In this document: positions 17,981 to 26,151 of the stretch, in pieces
Layout: each line of letters opens with the position of its first letter
Position numbering within the stretch: position 1 is the stretch's first letter
From: JABDLO01 sp041749255
GTDB lineage: Bacteria > Bacteroidota > Bacteroidia > Chitinophagales > Saprospiraceae
DNA length: 64,000 nt
NCBI GenBank assembly: GCA_041749255.1
Contig: JBGTBR010000057.1
Location: forward strand, 1-64,000
Direction of reading: 5' to 3'
Notes under the pieces: generated by a model
Database searches by the model: none
Seen by the model: only the letters and a program-made list of their open reading frames with translations
What the model was told of the DNA's origin: nothing
Made by a program: the position numbers and the translations under genes

Positions 17981-18281
17981 GGCCAACAATTGTATACGCG
18001 CAACTCCACTTCACCTATTGCGCGTATTTCACATATAGCTGCTTTGTTTACAGTATTGATGTGAGACAATCCATTTTCCAAATCTAATCATTTTATAATT
18101 AAAAACAAACGGTTTGCTAAATCCCAATCTCCCGGAAAGTTAAGTCCGGTAAGGACATTTAAAAGAGCGTTTAGAAAGAATTATTCCCTTCTAGGTTGTA
18201 CACTTTGCTCCGGATTTTGTGGTACACTTTACTCCGGATTATGCACAACTTATTCGTTGCATGGTGCTCTTTCTTGCTGAG
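17981..18281 (-). repeat. Dispersed intergenic repeat, copy 3, with IS21-like end block
   Basis: About 300 bp that align along their whole length with copy 4 (20691-21041). The start is GGCCAACAAT.. with TATACGCGCAA and its inverted partner TTGCGCGTAT. The core at 18073-18096 is TTCCAAATCTAATCATTTT. CGGTTTGCTAAATC and AAGTTAAGTCCGGTAAGGAC come next. It ends with a tandem pair GTACACTTTGCTCCGGAT / GTACACTTTACTCCGGAT (18198 and 18222). Tandem blocks of this kind are typical of IS21-family element ends. It fills the gap between the YdeI gene and the 98-residue gene. Confidence 0.75.
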
Positions 18282-18364
18282 GTAATACCATGGGAAGTAG
18301 TTCAACATGGACTCATCGCCGGGTCATGCAGACGCTCAGAGTCCTATTAATTATAAGCCGTTTT

Positions 18365-18943
18365 TCATCTAAATTGCTTTGGTTTCTGTTTTTTGCTGGC
18401 ATTTTGTGCGATTTCCAGTATCCTCTTTTGTCTTGTTTCAGGTCTTTTTGCTGAAATGACCCAGTGCAACAATATCTTTTTGGTGGACTTACTCAAGCTA
18501 TTAAAGAATGCCCTCGAAGCTTTGTACTTGGCTAATTCATTTTTTAGATCTGTGGGAACCACAAGTGCTTCGACCTCATCCAAAATCGACCAGGAACCGT
18601 TTTGCCTGGCCACCTCTATGCTGTCGAAACCGGCCTTCCTCATTCGTTTTTTCTGAATTAATTGGGCTACTTTTTCTTTATTCACTTTTGACCATATACT
18701 ATTCGGTTTTCTTTTACTGAAATACTGCATATACCTTTCTTCGTCAATGGTCTTCCTGGTGCTGTCTATCCAACCAAAGCAAAGTGCTTCATCCACCGCT
18801 TCACTCCAGCTGAGAGAAGCAACCTTTGTTGACGTTTTGAAAAAAATAAGCCAAACAGACTGTTTTAAGCAATGATTATGCTCCAGCCATTTCCGCCAAT
18901 CTGCTCGGCTATTTGGACAAAATGATTCTATTCCCTTATCCAT
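18365..18943 (-). CDS. YdeI/OmpD-associated family protein
   Basis: A 192-residue cytoplasmic protein of the YdeI family. The family hallmarks are FCPNSRADWRKWLEHNH at the N-terminus, then VDEALCFGWIDSTRKTID and RYMQYFSKRKPNSIWSKVNKEK. The C-terminal helix pair ends in a Lys-rich tail (PETRQKRILEI). Family members have been linked to protection against antimicrobial peptides and bacteriocins, but the biochemistry is unknown. The start codon overlaps the stop of the upstream hydrolase gene by 8 bp, so the two form a small operon. Confidence 0.88.
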   Translation of the reverse strand: MDKGIESFCPNSRADWRKWLEHNHCLKQSVWLIFFKTSTKVASLSWSEAVDEALCFGWIDSTRKTIDEERYMQYFSKRKPNSIWSKVNKEKVAQLIQKKRMRKAGFDSIEVARQNGSWSILDEVEALVVPTDLKNELAKYKASRAFFNSLSKSTKKILLHWVISAKRPETRQKRILEIAQNASKKQKPKQFR

Positions 18944-19898
18944 ATTGCTGTTCTAACCATTTTAATATTGCTTTGTTGGTTTCCTTAGGTTTTTCTTGCT
19001 GAATCCAATGACCACAGTCAAAACTCATTTCTTCAACATTGGGAACAAATGCTGATAAACCTTCAAACTTTGGAATTACATCATGTTTGCCATAGATCAT
19101 AAGAGTAGGTTGTTGGATGATGGGTTCAGTATTGGCCAACAAGTGCCAGTTGCGGTCAAGATTTCTGTACCAGTTTATGCTCCCCGTAAACCCTGTTGAT
19201 TCGAAAGAGGAGACGAAAACAGCAAGTTCACTTTCACTCATGACAGGCTCGCCCTGTGGTTCTTTGGCTTTGGCGAGATTGATCATAGCCATGCCCGGTT
19301 CAGGCACTTTTTTGGGGACGTTCTTCCTGAATATATTGCGGAGGAACTGTGGAGCATTTTCATCTAGAATGGCGTCTGCAACCCCCGGTTGTCTATTGAA
19401 GTGGACAAAATAGTAATCGCCACCAAATAATTCTTCCATCCACTCGATCCAGGGTCTTTCTCCACGCACTTGGTAGGGCACGGCCAAGGCAATAATTCCC
19501 TTTACACGGGTTGGGTGCAATAGGGTCAACCACCAGGTGACCATCGCACCCCAGTCATGGCCGATAAAGGTAGCGTCTTCATATCCGTAGTAATCGAGCA
19601 ACGCAACAATATCTCCGGTCAAGTGTACAATGTCATAATCTGTTACTTCTAATGGGCATGTTAAGCGACCATAACCCCGTTGATTTGGTACTATGACATG
19701 GTAGCCCGCTTCGACAAGAACAGGCACCTGATAACGCCAGGAAAAGGCATGCTCCGGCCAGCCATGACATAATATAATTGGTTTCCCTACATTTTTTCGA
19801 CCTGCTTCAAAGACTTCTAATACTACGCCATTGACTGAAATTAAAGTAGGCTTTGGAAATCCTGTTTCATCAGGAATTGAGTTCGGAACGATTGTCAT
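18936..19898 (-). CDS. Alpha/beta hydrolase, epoxide hydrolase-like
   Basis: A 320-residue enzyme. The oxyanion-loop motif HGWPEHAFSWRYQ begins at about residue 45. The nucleophile elbow is GHDWGA with Asp115, and the late catalytic histidine is in FDCGHWIQQEKP. An aspartate nucleophile plus HGWP points to the epoxide hydrolase/haloalkane dehalogenase branch, and the sequence pattern favours an epoxide hydrolase. No signal peptide. Its 3' end overlaps the YdeI gene by 8 bp. Confidence 0.88.
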   Translation of the reverse strand: MTIVPNSIPDETGFPKPTLISVNGVVLEVFEAGRKNVGKPIILCHGWPEHAFSWRYQVPVLVEAGYHVIVPNQRGYGRLTCPLEVTDYDIVHLTGDIVALLDYYGYEDATFIGHDWGAMVTWWLTLLHPTRVKGIIALAVPYQVRGERPWIEWMEELFGGDYYFVHFNRQPGVADAILDENAPQFLRNIFRKNVPKKVPEPGMAMINLAKAKEPQGEPVMSESELAVFVSSFESTGFTGSINWYRNLDRNWHLLANTEPIIQQPTLMIYGKHDVIPKFEGLSAFVPNVEEMSFDCGHWIQQEKPKETNKAILKWLEQQYG

Positions 19899-20000
19899 TT
19901 TTATTTTTTTTAAAGATTTGAGACAAACGTATTACTGGTATGCGACAGCCTTATGTCAAGGGTCAGCAATAATTATTGGTATTTGTCAAAATACACTTTG

Positions 20001-20662
20001 TCAAGTCAAATTGTGAGGTTCAAAATTTTCTGATAGAACTTCCATCTTGTGCATCTGGTCAGGGCGAAAAAATCGAAATTCCTTCCGCAAGCGGCACCAC
20101 GCAATCAAATACCAATTATCAGCACTTTATATGTCAAATGGTTCAATCTCTCTGTCAGTGGTAATGCCTTCCTTATTGATATACCGTATTTTGACCAGCT
20201 TGTAATCGGTGAGTGCATTTTGTAGATCAGACAAATTACTGCTATTTTCTTTCTTGATTTTGCGCCTCGTCATGTTGAGTTCTATAAGCTAATAAATTGG
20301 CTTTATCCTAAATAGTATATTTGAGAATTGACTTGATTTTATCAATTGCCTTTGCATAATCCTGTACAAAAAAAGCTTTTTACTTTTCAATACGAGAAGT
20401 TCTGCCGGGATCAAAGCATTGGCTGCTTTTCGGTAAACATGATTGGTGGAATTCTATAGCCCTCCATTAAATTGTACCCCTTGCCTTCTTCAATCAGGAT
20501 AGGGTCACCTGCCTTTTCCAGGGTTTTGATATCTCTGTAGATGGTTCGAGTGCTCACAACAAATTTATCAGCAAGTCTTGCTGTTGTCAACTTTCTTTTG
20601 GTCTTCAACTGTGTTAATATGGCAGTCAGTCTCGAAATTATTTTGACTTCATCTCCTTTCAT
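20001..20662 (-). pseudogene. Decayed HTH/WYL (YafY-type) transcription regulator
   Basis: The first 80 codons (20662 down to about 20411) encode a clean DeoR-like winged helix (LADKFVVSTRTIYRDIKTLEKAG). The rest of the regulator is still readable in other frames. The helical linker is near 20230-20390, with NSSNLSDLQNALTDYKLVKIRY-like WYL sequence around 20150-20240. ADNWYLIAWCRLRKEFRFF and SENFEPHNLT follow, ending at a stop at 20001. At least one frameshift and in-frame stops separate the pieces, including a TAA inside the WYL domain, so the gene is dead. Copy 4 of the dispersed repeat lies about 30 bp upstream. Confidence 0.85.
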
Positions 20663-20690
20663 TCAGCATTTGCTGAATGTCGTTTGTAAT

Positions 20691-21041
20691 GGCTTACAAC
20701 ATTTATATACACGCAACAGCCCACCTTTTGCGATGTCGAATATATCTGCATAGTTCATATGATGGACGTGAGGATCTCCATTGTCCAAATCTAATCATTT
20801 TAATGATAAAATTCAATCGGTTTGCTAAATCACAATCACCAGGAAAGTTAAGTCCGGTAAGGACATTTAAAGGAGCGTTTAGAATGAATTATTCCCTTTT
20901 TGATAGTACAATTTACTCCGGATTTGGTGGTACACTTTGCTCCGGATTATTAACAGCTTATTCGTTGCAATCTAAATTTATTGTTGCATTATTTGCGTTG
21001 AATAGGGGATTTATTCGTTGCACGGTGCTCTAGCTTGCTGG
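20691..21041 (-). repeat. Dispersed intergenic repeat, copy 4, with IS21-like end block
   Basis: Aligns block by block with copy 3: GGCTTACAAC, TATACACGCAA, the core TCCAAATCTAATCATTTTAA at 20783-20803, CGGTTTGCTAAATC, AAGTTAAGTCCGGTAAGGAC, tandem ACTCCGGAT / GCTCCGGAT units, then CTTATTCGTTGCA. It carries an extra ~57 bp bounded by a direct repeat TTATTCGTTGCA (from about 20959 and 21011). It fills the gap between the VOC gene and the decayed WYL regulator. Confidence 0.75.
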
Positions 21042-21082
21042 CATGACACATTTTGTGGTTTACGTTCCGGATGAGACCATTG

Positions 21083-21562
21083 TCAAGAGTTTTCTAAAAT
21101 ATCTGCCGCTGTTTTATTTCCAAGTTGTTCAGCTAATCCAATAAGTAGTCCTTCTGACCCGCGAATGTAGCAGAGTCGATACATGTCACCAAACTGAACC
21201 ACTTCTCCAACGAGTTTAGCACCATTCTTTACAAGTCTTGGTAGTAATTCGTCTAGGTTGTCGACCCTGAACATGATACGGAGATAGCCAAGAGAGTTCA
21301 CCGGAACAGTCCTATGGTCTGCAATTGTTTGTGGAGTCAGAAATCGTGAAAGTTCAAGTCGGGAGTGTCCATCGGGAGTAACCATCATGGCAATCTCAAC
21401 AGACTGATTTTCAAGTCCGGTTACACGTCCAGCCCATTCACCTTCAACCATCATTCGTCCTTCAAGTGTCAGTCCGATTTCAGTGAAAAAGGAAATGGCA
21501 TTGTCAAGGGATTCTACAACGATACCGACATTGTTCATTTCCATTAATTTACTTTTTGCCAT
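21083..21562 (-). CDS. VOC family protein (glyoxalase/bleomycin-resistance fold)
   Basis: A 159-residue cytoplasmic protein with the paired beta-alpha-beta-beta-beta units of the vicinal oxygen chelate fold. The first unit begins MEMNNVGIVVESLDNAISFFTEIGL, and the second is YLRIMFRVDNLDELLPRLVKNGAKLVGEVVQF. One glutamate at the end of each half could bind metal. The substrate cannot be predicted; members include glyoxalases, dioxygenases and antibiotic-binding proteins. It is the last minus-strand unit of the accessory zone. Confidence 0.85.
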   Translation of the reverse strand: MAKSKLMEMNNVGIVVESLDNAISFFTEIGLTLEGRMMVEGEWAGRVTGLENQSVEIAMMVTPDGHSRLELSRFLTPQTIADHRTVPVNSLGYLRIMFRVDNLDELLPRLVKNGAKLVGEVVQFGDMYRLCYIRGSEGLLIGLAEQLGNKTAADILENS

Positions 21563-21775
21563 TATTTATTTTTTAGGTTTAAATTATACTCACTACTGAT
21601 GTAAAGTTACAGAGATCTTAACTATTGATTTACATGAATTTCTTATAAAAAGGATCTAATAACATAGAATATATGTTTAAAGGGTGTTTATCTATACTTT
21701 TCATTTGAGTGTACAATTCAAATCATGTCAAAATGTGTAGAATAAGTATTATCTTGTACATTCATTTAACTGAAC

Positions 21776-23299
21776 ATGCTGATGTGGTCCTATTACCTGA
21801 ATAAAGCCATCAAACAATACCTGAAAGTAAAGTTTCGCAGAATAGAAAATATTCGAAACTTTCCTGATTTCCACCAGCAATCCTTGATGCTCAAATTATT
21901 ACATCACAATAAGGATACAACATATGGAAAGTCATATTCTTTTAAAAAAATTCGCAATTATCAGGACTTTACATCTACCATCCCGATAGTTGAATACGAT
22001 TCGATACAACCTTACATTGAAAGAATGATGGCGGGTGAGCCTGGGTTGTTGACTCCGGGTAACGTATGGTGGTATGCTAAATCTTCGGGTACAACTTCTT
22101 CCATCAGCAAATATATACCTGTACCCGATGGTTTTTTACAAAATAATTTGATCCGATCGGGATGGGATGGGATAAGTATTGTTTATAACCAGATTCCTCA
22201 TGCTGATTTGTTTTGTAAAAAATCGCTGGTCATGGGTGGAAGTTTAGCCGGATGGCCCCATCATTCAAAGGTTACCGTTGGAGATGTATCAGCCATTATG
22301 ATAAAGAAAATGCCACTTTTAGGAAGACCCTTTTTTTCACCTGATATGGAAACAGCCCTTTTAAGCGATTGGGAAGTTAAAATTGATCGTATGGCTCGAC
22401 AGGTCATTCATGAAGACATCGTCATGTTTGGTGGTGTACCAACATGGAACATTGTACTATTTGAAAAAATGCTTGAAATTACCGGAAAAAGCACTATATC
22501 GGAAATATGGCCCAATGTTCATATTTATCTGCATGGTGGAGTGGGCTTTGAACCTTACGTAAAACAATTTGATCGTTATATTGGAAAAGAAAATTTTCAT
22601 TATTTTGAAGTGTACAATGCTTCTGAAGGGTATTTTGCTTTTCAGGATAGGGTGGGAGAAGATGGGATGCTACTTTTTGTAGATAATGATGTTTTCTATG
22701 AGTTTGTTCCAAGCGAAGAATGGGGGACAGAAAATGCCACAGCAGTGCAACTCCATGAAGTAGAACTCAACAGGAATTACACGATTCTCGTTTCTTCTTT
22801 CAATGGTCTTTACAGATATGCACCTGGTGACACTGTGAAATTTATATCTCTAAAACCCTATAGAATTAAAATAGCGGGAAGGACGAAACACTTTATAAAT
22901 GTTTTTGGGGAAGAAGTTATAGTTGAGAATACCGATAAGGCATTGGCGAATACCTGTAGAGAACTTCAGGCTGTTGTAAAAGAGTATACAGTAGGCCCAA
23001 TATTTATGACAGGCGGAAGTAAAGGAGGCCATATTTGGTTGATCGAATTCGAAAAGGAACCATTGAATTTTGAAGTGTTTTCACAACGCCTTGATTCTCA
23101 TTTGAGAGCATGTAATTCGGACTACGATGCCAAAAGGTTTAAAGACATCGCTTTACAACCACTTCAAATAATTAAAGTCCCTCCAGGTACATTTGTAAAC
23201 TGGTTAAAATCAAAAGGAAAAGCAGGAGGACAGAACAAAGTGCCCAGGCTATTCAATACCCGACATTATGTTGAGGAAGTATTGGAATTTACGCGATAA
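21776..23299 (+). CDS. GH3 (auxin-responsive) family adenylating enzyme
   Basis: A 507-residue member of the GH3 family, acyl-adenylate/amide-forming enzymes related to firefly luciferase. The ATP-binding motif I is AKSSGTTSSISKYIPV at about 103-118. Further family signatures are HADLFCKKSLVMGGSL, the FEVYNASEGYFAFQD adenine-binding motif and the hinge FINVFGEEVIVENTDKAL. Plant members join amino acids to hormones. Bacterial members of this length are common in Bacteroidota, with unknown acyl substrates. It is the first plus-strand gene after the accessory region, with its own promoter region of about 210 bp. It converges on the kinase gene with 13 bp between stops. Confidence 0.9.
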   Translation: MLMWSYYLNKAIKQYLKVKFRRIENIRNFPDFHQQSLMLKLLHHNKDTTYGKSYSFKKIRNYQDFTSTIPIVEYDSIQPYIERMMAGEPGLLTPGNVWWYAKSSGTTSSISKYIPVPDGFLQNNLIRSGWDGISIVYNQIPHADLFCKKSLVMGGSLAGWPHHSKVTVGDVSAIMIKKMPLLGRPFFSPDMETALLSDWEVKIDRMARQVIHEDIVMFGGVPTWNIVLFEKMLEITGKSTISEIWPNVHIYLHGGVGFEPYVKQFDRYIGKENFHYFEVYNASEGYFAFQDRVGEDGMLLFVDNDVFYEFVPSEEWGTENATAVQLHEVELNRNYTILVSSFNGLYRYAPGDTVKFISLKPYRIKIAGRTKHFINVFGEEVIVENTDKALANTCRELQAVVKEYTVGPIFMTGGSKGGHIWLIEFEKEPLNFEVFSQRLDSHLRACNSDYDAKRFKDIALQPLQIIKVPPGTFVNWLKSKGKAGGQNKVPRLFNTRHYVEEVLEFTR

Positions 23300-23312
23300 T
23301 ATCAGTAATAGG

Positions 23313-25376
23313 TTAGACTGGGATTGTCACAATAAAGGTTGTTCCCTCGTTTTCTATACTCTCGACTTTCATATCACCACCATGGGCTTTTATAATATCA
23401 TAACTAATGGACAGCCCAAGTCCTGTGCCCAGCCCTGTAGGTTTTGTGGTATAGAATGGTTGAAATACTTTAGTCTTGACTTCTTCTGGAATGCCATGAC
23501 CATTATCTCTTACTAAAATCTGGATCATATTACCTTTTTCACTTTCTACTTTTTGGGTTGTAACAATAACAGATGGATTGTATCCACTTTCTTTGTCATT
23601 TCCACCGGGAAGTGTATTTGCCTGGTTTTGGTTAGACCGCAAGTTTTTTGACTGAAGGTACACTGCATAAAAGGCATTGTTGATCAGATTGAGTAGTACC
23701 CTGCCTATATCCTGTGGTACAACTTTTAAAGCAGGGAGATCTTTTTCAAAGTCGGTTTTAAAATCAGCCTGGAAAGATTTTTCTTTTGCTCTGAATCCAT
23801 GATATGCCAAACGAAGATATTCATCGGCCAACGCGTTGATATCGACCTGTTCTTTTTGACCCGTGCTTTTTCTGCTATGAAGGAGCATTCCCTTTACTAT
23901 AGAGTCAGCTCTATTGCCATGATGGTTGATCTTTTCAAGATTCATCTTGATGTCCGCAGATATTTCTTTGGCCTCATTGTAATTCCCTTTTTCTATTTCC
24001 ATATTCATTTCATCTATTAATTCAGTGCTGACTTCAGAGAAATTATTTACAAAATTCAATGGATTTTGGATTTCATGTGCTATGCCGGCAGTCAATTCAC
24101 CAAGTGATGCCATTTTTTCAACATGGATGAGCTGAGTTTGAGTATTTTTTAATTCAGAAAGTGTGTCCGTTAATTTTTTGTTGGTTTGTTGCTTTATCAG
24201 ATTATTACGGTAAAGCAAAAAGGATATAAATAGGACTACAGCCAGAATGATAAATAAAGCATAAAAACGGTTCCTGTTTTGAATGGAAGCCCTCTCTTTT
24301 TCTTCCTCTTTTTGATCTAATTTTAGTCGCATCAACACTTGTTGAAATGCAGATAGGTTTTTTATTTTTATTTTGTTTAGACTATCCCTGCTGGATTTAG
24401 CCTTTTGTAAATAATCCAGGGCATTATCTTTGTCACCTCTAACTTTATGAATTTGATATAAATTTTCATAAACTTTTCCAACATCAAAATCCAGTGCATG
24501 GAAATCTATGTTACCCGCCTCGTTTTCGATTTTATGTGCATAAAATAAACTTGAATCAATCATTCCACTTAGCAGGAAATATTTGGATAGCCCATGTTCA
24601 TTGATGAGAAGACCAAGTCGATTATTTTCTCTTTCTGCAGATGCCTTTCCTTCCCTGAATGCCAGGTATGCTTTTTCATAATCCGTTTTTTCCAACAAAA
24701 TGCTGCCCAGTATCCATTTACCATAAGATTCATTAAATTTATAATTGAGTTGGCTTAAAATTTCTATGGATGTATTTACAGCAAGCAGTGCAGAGTCTAA
24801 TTGATTCTTTTTTATATGCACCAGAGCCAATCCGTCATGTGCGTAAGCGAGGTTATAGAGGTCATTGTTCTCCTCAGCAAGTTTTTTGGTTATTCTATAC
24901 TGGTTCGATTGTTCTTCCTCATTTTCGGTCAAACCCATTAAGTGACCAAAGGTGAAATGGACATTGGTCAATAAATACATACGCTCATCGCGGGGTGAAT
25001 TATTTTCTCTGAGAGTCCAGTAATATTTTTCAATTTTCGGATTTTCTGCTAAATCAAATGCTTCCAGATAGTATTCCAAAGCCTGAACGTACTGCCTTGA
25101 ATTCATATATTGAAAGGCTTTGGATGCAAGGAGTTTTGCCTCCTCGAGTTTTTTATTATTCTTTCTGGCCAGTGATATCAATTCTTCTATATAGTAAAAA
25201 CTGGAATCGATGTCGGTTTGAGAATATTCACTATACAGTTTAGTATAAAGGTTAAATCTGGTTGAATCATCGGTAGCCTGATTAATTTGTTTGTGAATAC
25301 TATGCAGATCAAAACCTTGAGTATTGCCATCCCAAACTACAATAAGTAGAAATAAAGAACAAAAAAATGTTTTCAT
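23313..25376 (-). CDS. TPR sensor histidine kinase (orphan)
   Basis: A 687-residue membrane kinase: signal peptide (1-20), a periplasmic array of TPR-like helical repeats (about 30-340) and one transmembrane helix (371-389). A coiled-coil segment follows, then the dimerisation/phosphoacceptor helix with His434 in GELTAGIAHEIQNPL. The ATPase domain shows its N box (LLNLINNAFYAV), G1 (VRDNGHGIPEEV) and G2 (GLGTGLGLSISYDI). The type is common in Bacteroidota. No response regulator is adjacent. It reads away from the nos island, so any link to it is only positional. Confidence 0.92.
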   Translation of the reverse strand: MKTFFCSLFLLIVVWDGNTQGFDLHSIHKQINQATDDSTRFNLYTKLYSEYSQTDIDSSFYYIEELISLARKNNKKLEEAKLLASKAFQYMNSRQYVQALEYYLEAFDLAENPKIEKYYWTLRENNSPRDERMYLLTNVHFTFGHLMGLTENEEEQSNQYRITKKLAEENNDLYNLAYAHDGLALVHIKKNQLDSALLAVNTSIEILSQLNYKFNESYGKWILGSILLEKTDYEKAYLAFREGKASAERENNRLGLLINEHGLSKYFLLSGMIDSSLFYAHKIENEAGNIDFHALDFDVGKVYENLYQIHKVRGDKDNALDYLQKAKSSRDSLNKIKIKNLSAFQQVLMRLKLDQKEEEKERASIQNRNRFYALFIILAVVLFISFLLYRNNLIKQQTNKKLTDTLSELKNTQTQLIHVEKMASLGELTAGIAHEIQNPLNFVNNFSEVSTELIDEMNMEIEKGNYNEAKEISADIKMNLEKINHHGNRADSIVKGMLLHSRKSTGQKEQVDINALADEYLRLAYHGFRAKEKSFQADFKTDFEKDLPALKVVPQDIGRVLLNLINNAFYAVYLQSKNLRSNQNQANTLPGGNDKESGYNPSVIVTTQKVESEKGNMIQILVRDNGHGIPEEVKTKVFQPFYTTKPTGLGTGLGLSISYDIIKAHGGDMKVESIENEGTTFIVTIPV

Positions 25377-25521
25377 GATTCAATGCTTAAGCCAGAATGG
25401 ATAATACAAAAATTGAACCGTACTTTTCAATTTAAGTTTTGAGTTAAAAAATACCCTGAGTTTCACTGCTTTTTTCTGATTTATGGCTGTTAAAAAACAC
25501 TAAAAAATAATATCGGATAAA

Positions 25522-25553
25522 TTTGTCCTTTATTATAAAAAGATTTATATTTG
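25522..25553 (+). promoter_or_regulatory. Bacteroidota-type promoter of the Rrf2 gene
   Basis: TTTG at 25522-25525 and TATATTTG at 25546-25553 are separated by exactly 20 nt, matching the Bacteroidota consensus TTTG-N19-21-TAnnTTTG. Transcription would begin about 7 nt later, leaving a short leader before the ATG at 25573. Confidence 0.65.
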
Positions 25554-25572
25554 TGCAAAGAATGTAGAAATA

Positions 25573-26007
25573 ATGTTTTCGAAAGCATGTGAATACGGGA
25601 TACGGGCAGGTATATTTATCGCTAATCAATCCAAGGAAAACAAACGTGTTAGCCTGAAAGATATAGCAGCATATATCGATTCACCTGTAGCATTCACGGC
25701 TAAAATTCTACAACAAATGGTCAGGAACAAAGTCATTGATTCTGTGAAAGGTCCGCATGGTGGTTTCGAGATCAATAAGGACAAGTTATCGCATCTTAGC
25801 TTATCCGATATCGTAAACGCTATTGATGGCAAAGATATATATTCGAGATGTGTGCTTGGTTTGGATGCTTGTTCGGAAATGCAACCATGTCCTGTACACG
25901 GCAATTTTAAAATCATCCGGACCGAAATCAAGTTGCTTCTGGATAATACTAAAATTGTTGGTTTAAGTGAAGACCTGGCCCGCGGAAAGACTTTTTTGAA
26001 AATTTAA
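25573..26007 (+). CDS. Rrf2 family transcriptional regulator (three-cysteine type)
   Basis: A 144-residue regulator with the Rrf2 winged helix: CEYGIRAGIFIA, then the recognition helix region SPVAFTAKILQQMVRNKVI and the wing GPHGGFEI. Three cysteines in the order C93-x6-C100-x5-C106 match the iron-sulfur cluster loop of NsrR/IscR/RsrR-type members. It probably senses NO, redox state or oxygen through a cluster. It is the first gene of the plus-strand nos island, so it is the obvious candidate regulator of that island. A perfect palindrome lies just downstream (26041-26059), before the next gene. Confidence 0.9.
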   Translation: MFSKACEYGIRAGIFIANQSKENKRVSLKDIAAYIDSPVAFTAKILQQMVRNKVIDSVKGPHGGFEINKDKLSHLSLSDIVNAIDGKDIYSRCVLGLDACSEMQPCPVHGNFKIIRTEIKLLLDNTKIVGLSEDLARGKTFLKI

Positions 26008-26040
26008 TTTTTTTGATTTTATAAAGGATAAAAAGGTCTT

Positions 26041-26059
26041 AATATCTTAAATAGATATT
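26041..26059. promoter_or_regulatory. Perfect palindrome, candidate Rrf2 operator
   Basis: AATATCT-TAAAT-AGATATT, two 7-bp arms with a 5-bp spacer, lies 92 bp before the start of the nos-island membrane protein and just after the Rrf2 gene. Rrf2/NsrR-type proteins bind AT-rich palindromes of about this size. The palindrome is seen directly; the partner is inferred. Confidence 0.4.
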
Positions 26060-26151
26060 GATGTAAACAATAATAAAACAGTATTATATGTATATTAAAA
26101 AATCAAATATTTTATTTTGAAGAATACACAATTGTTATAAAATATTTTTAA

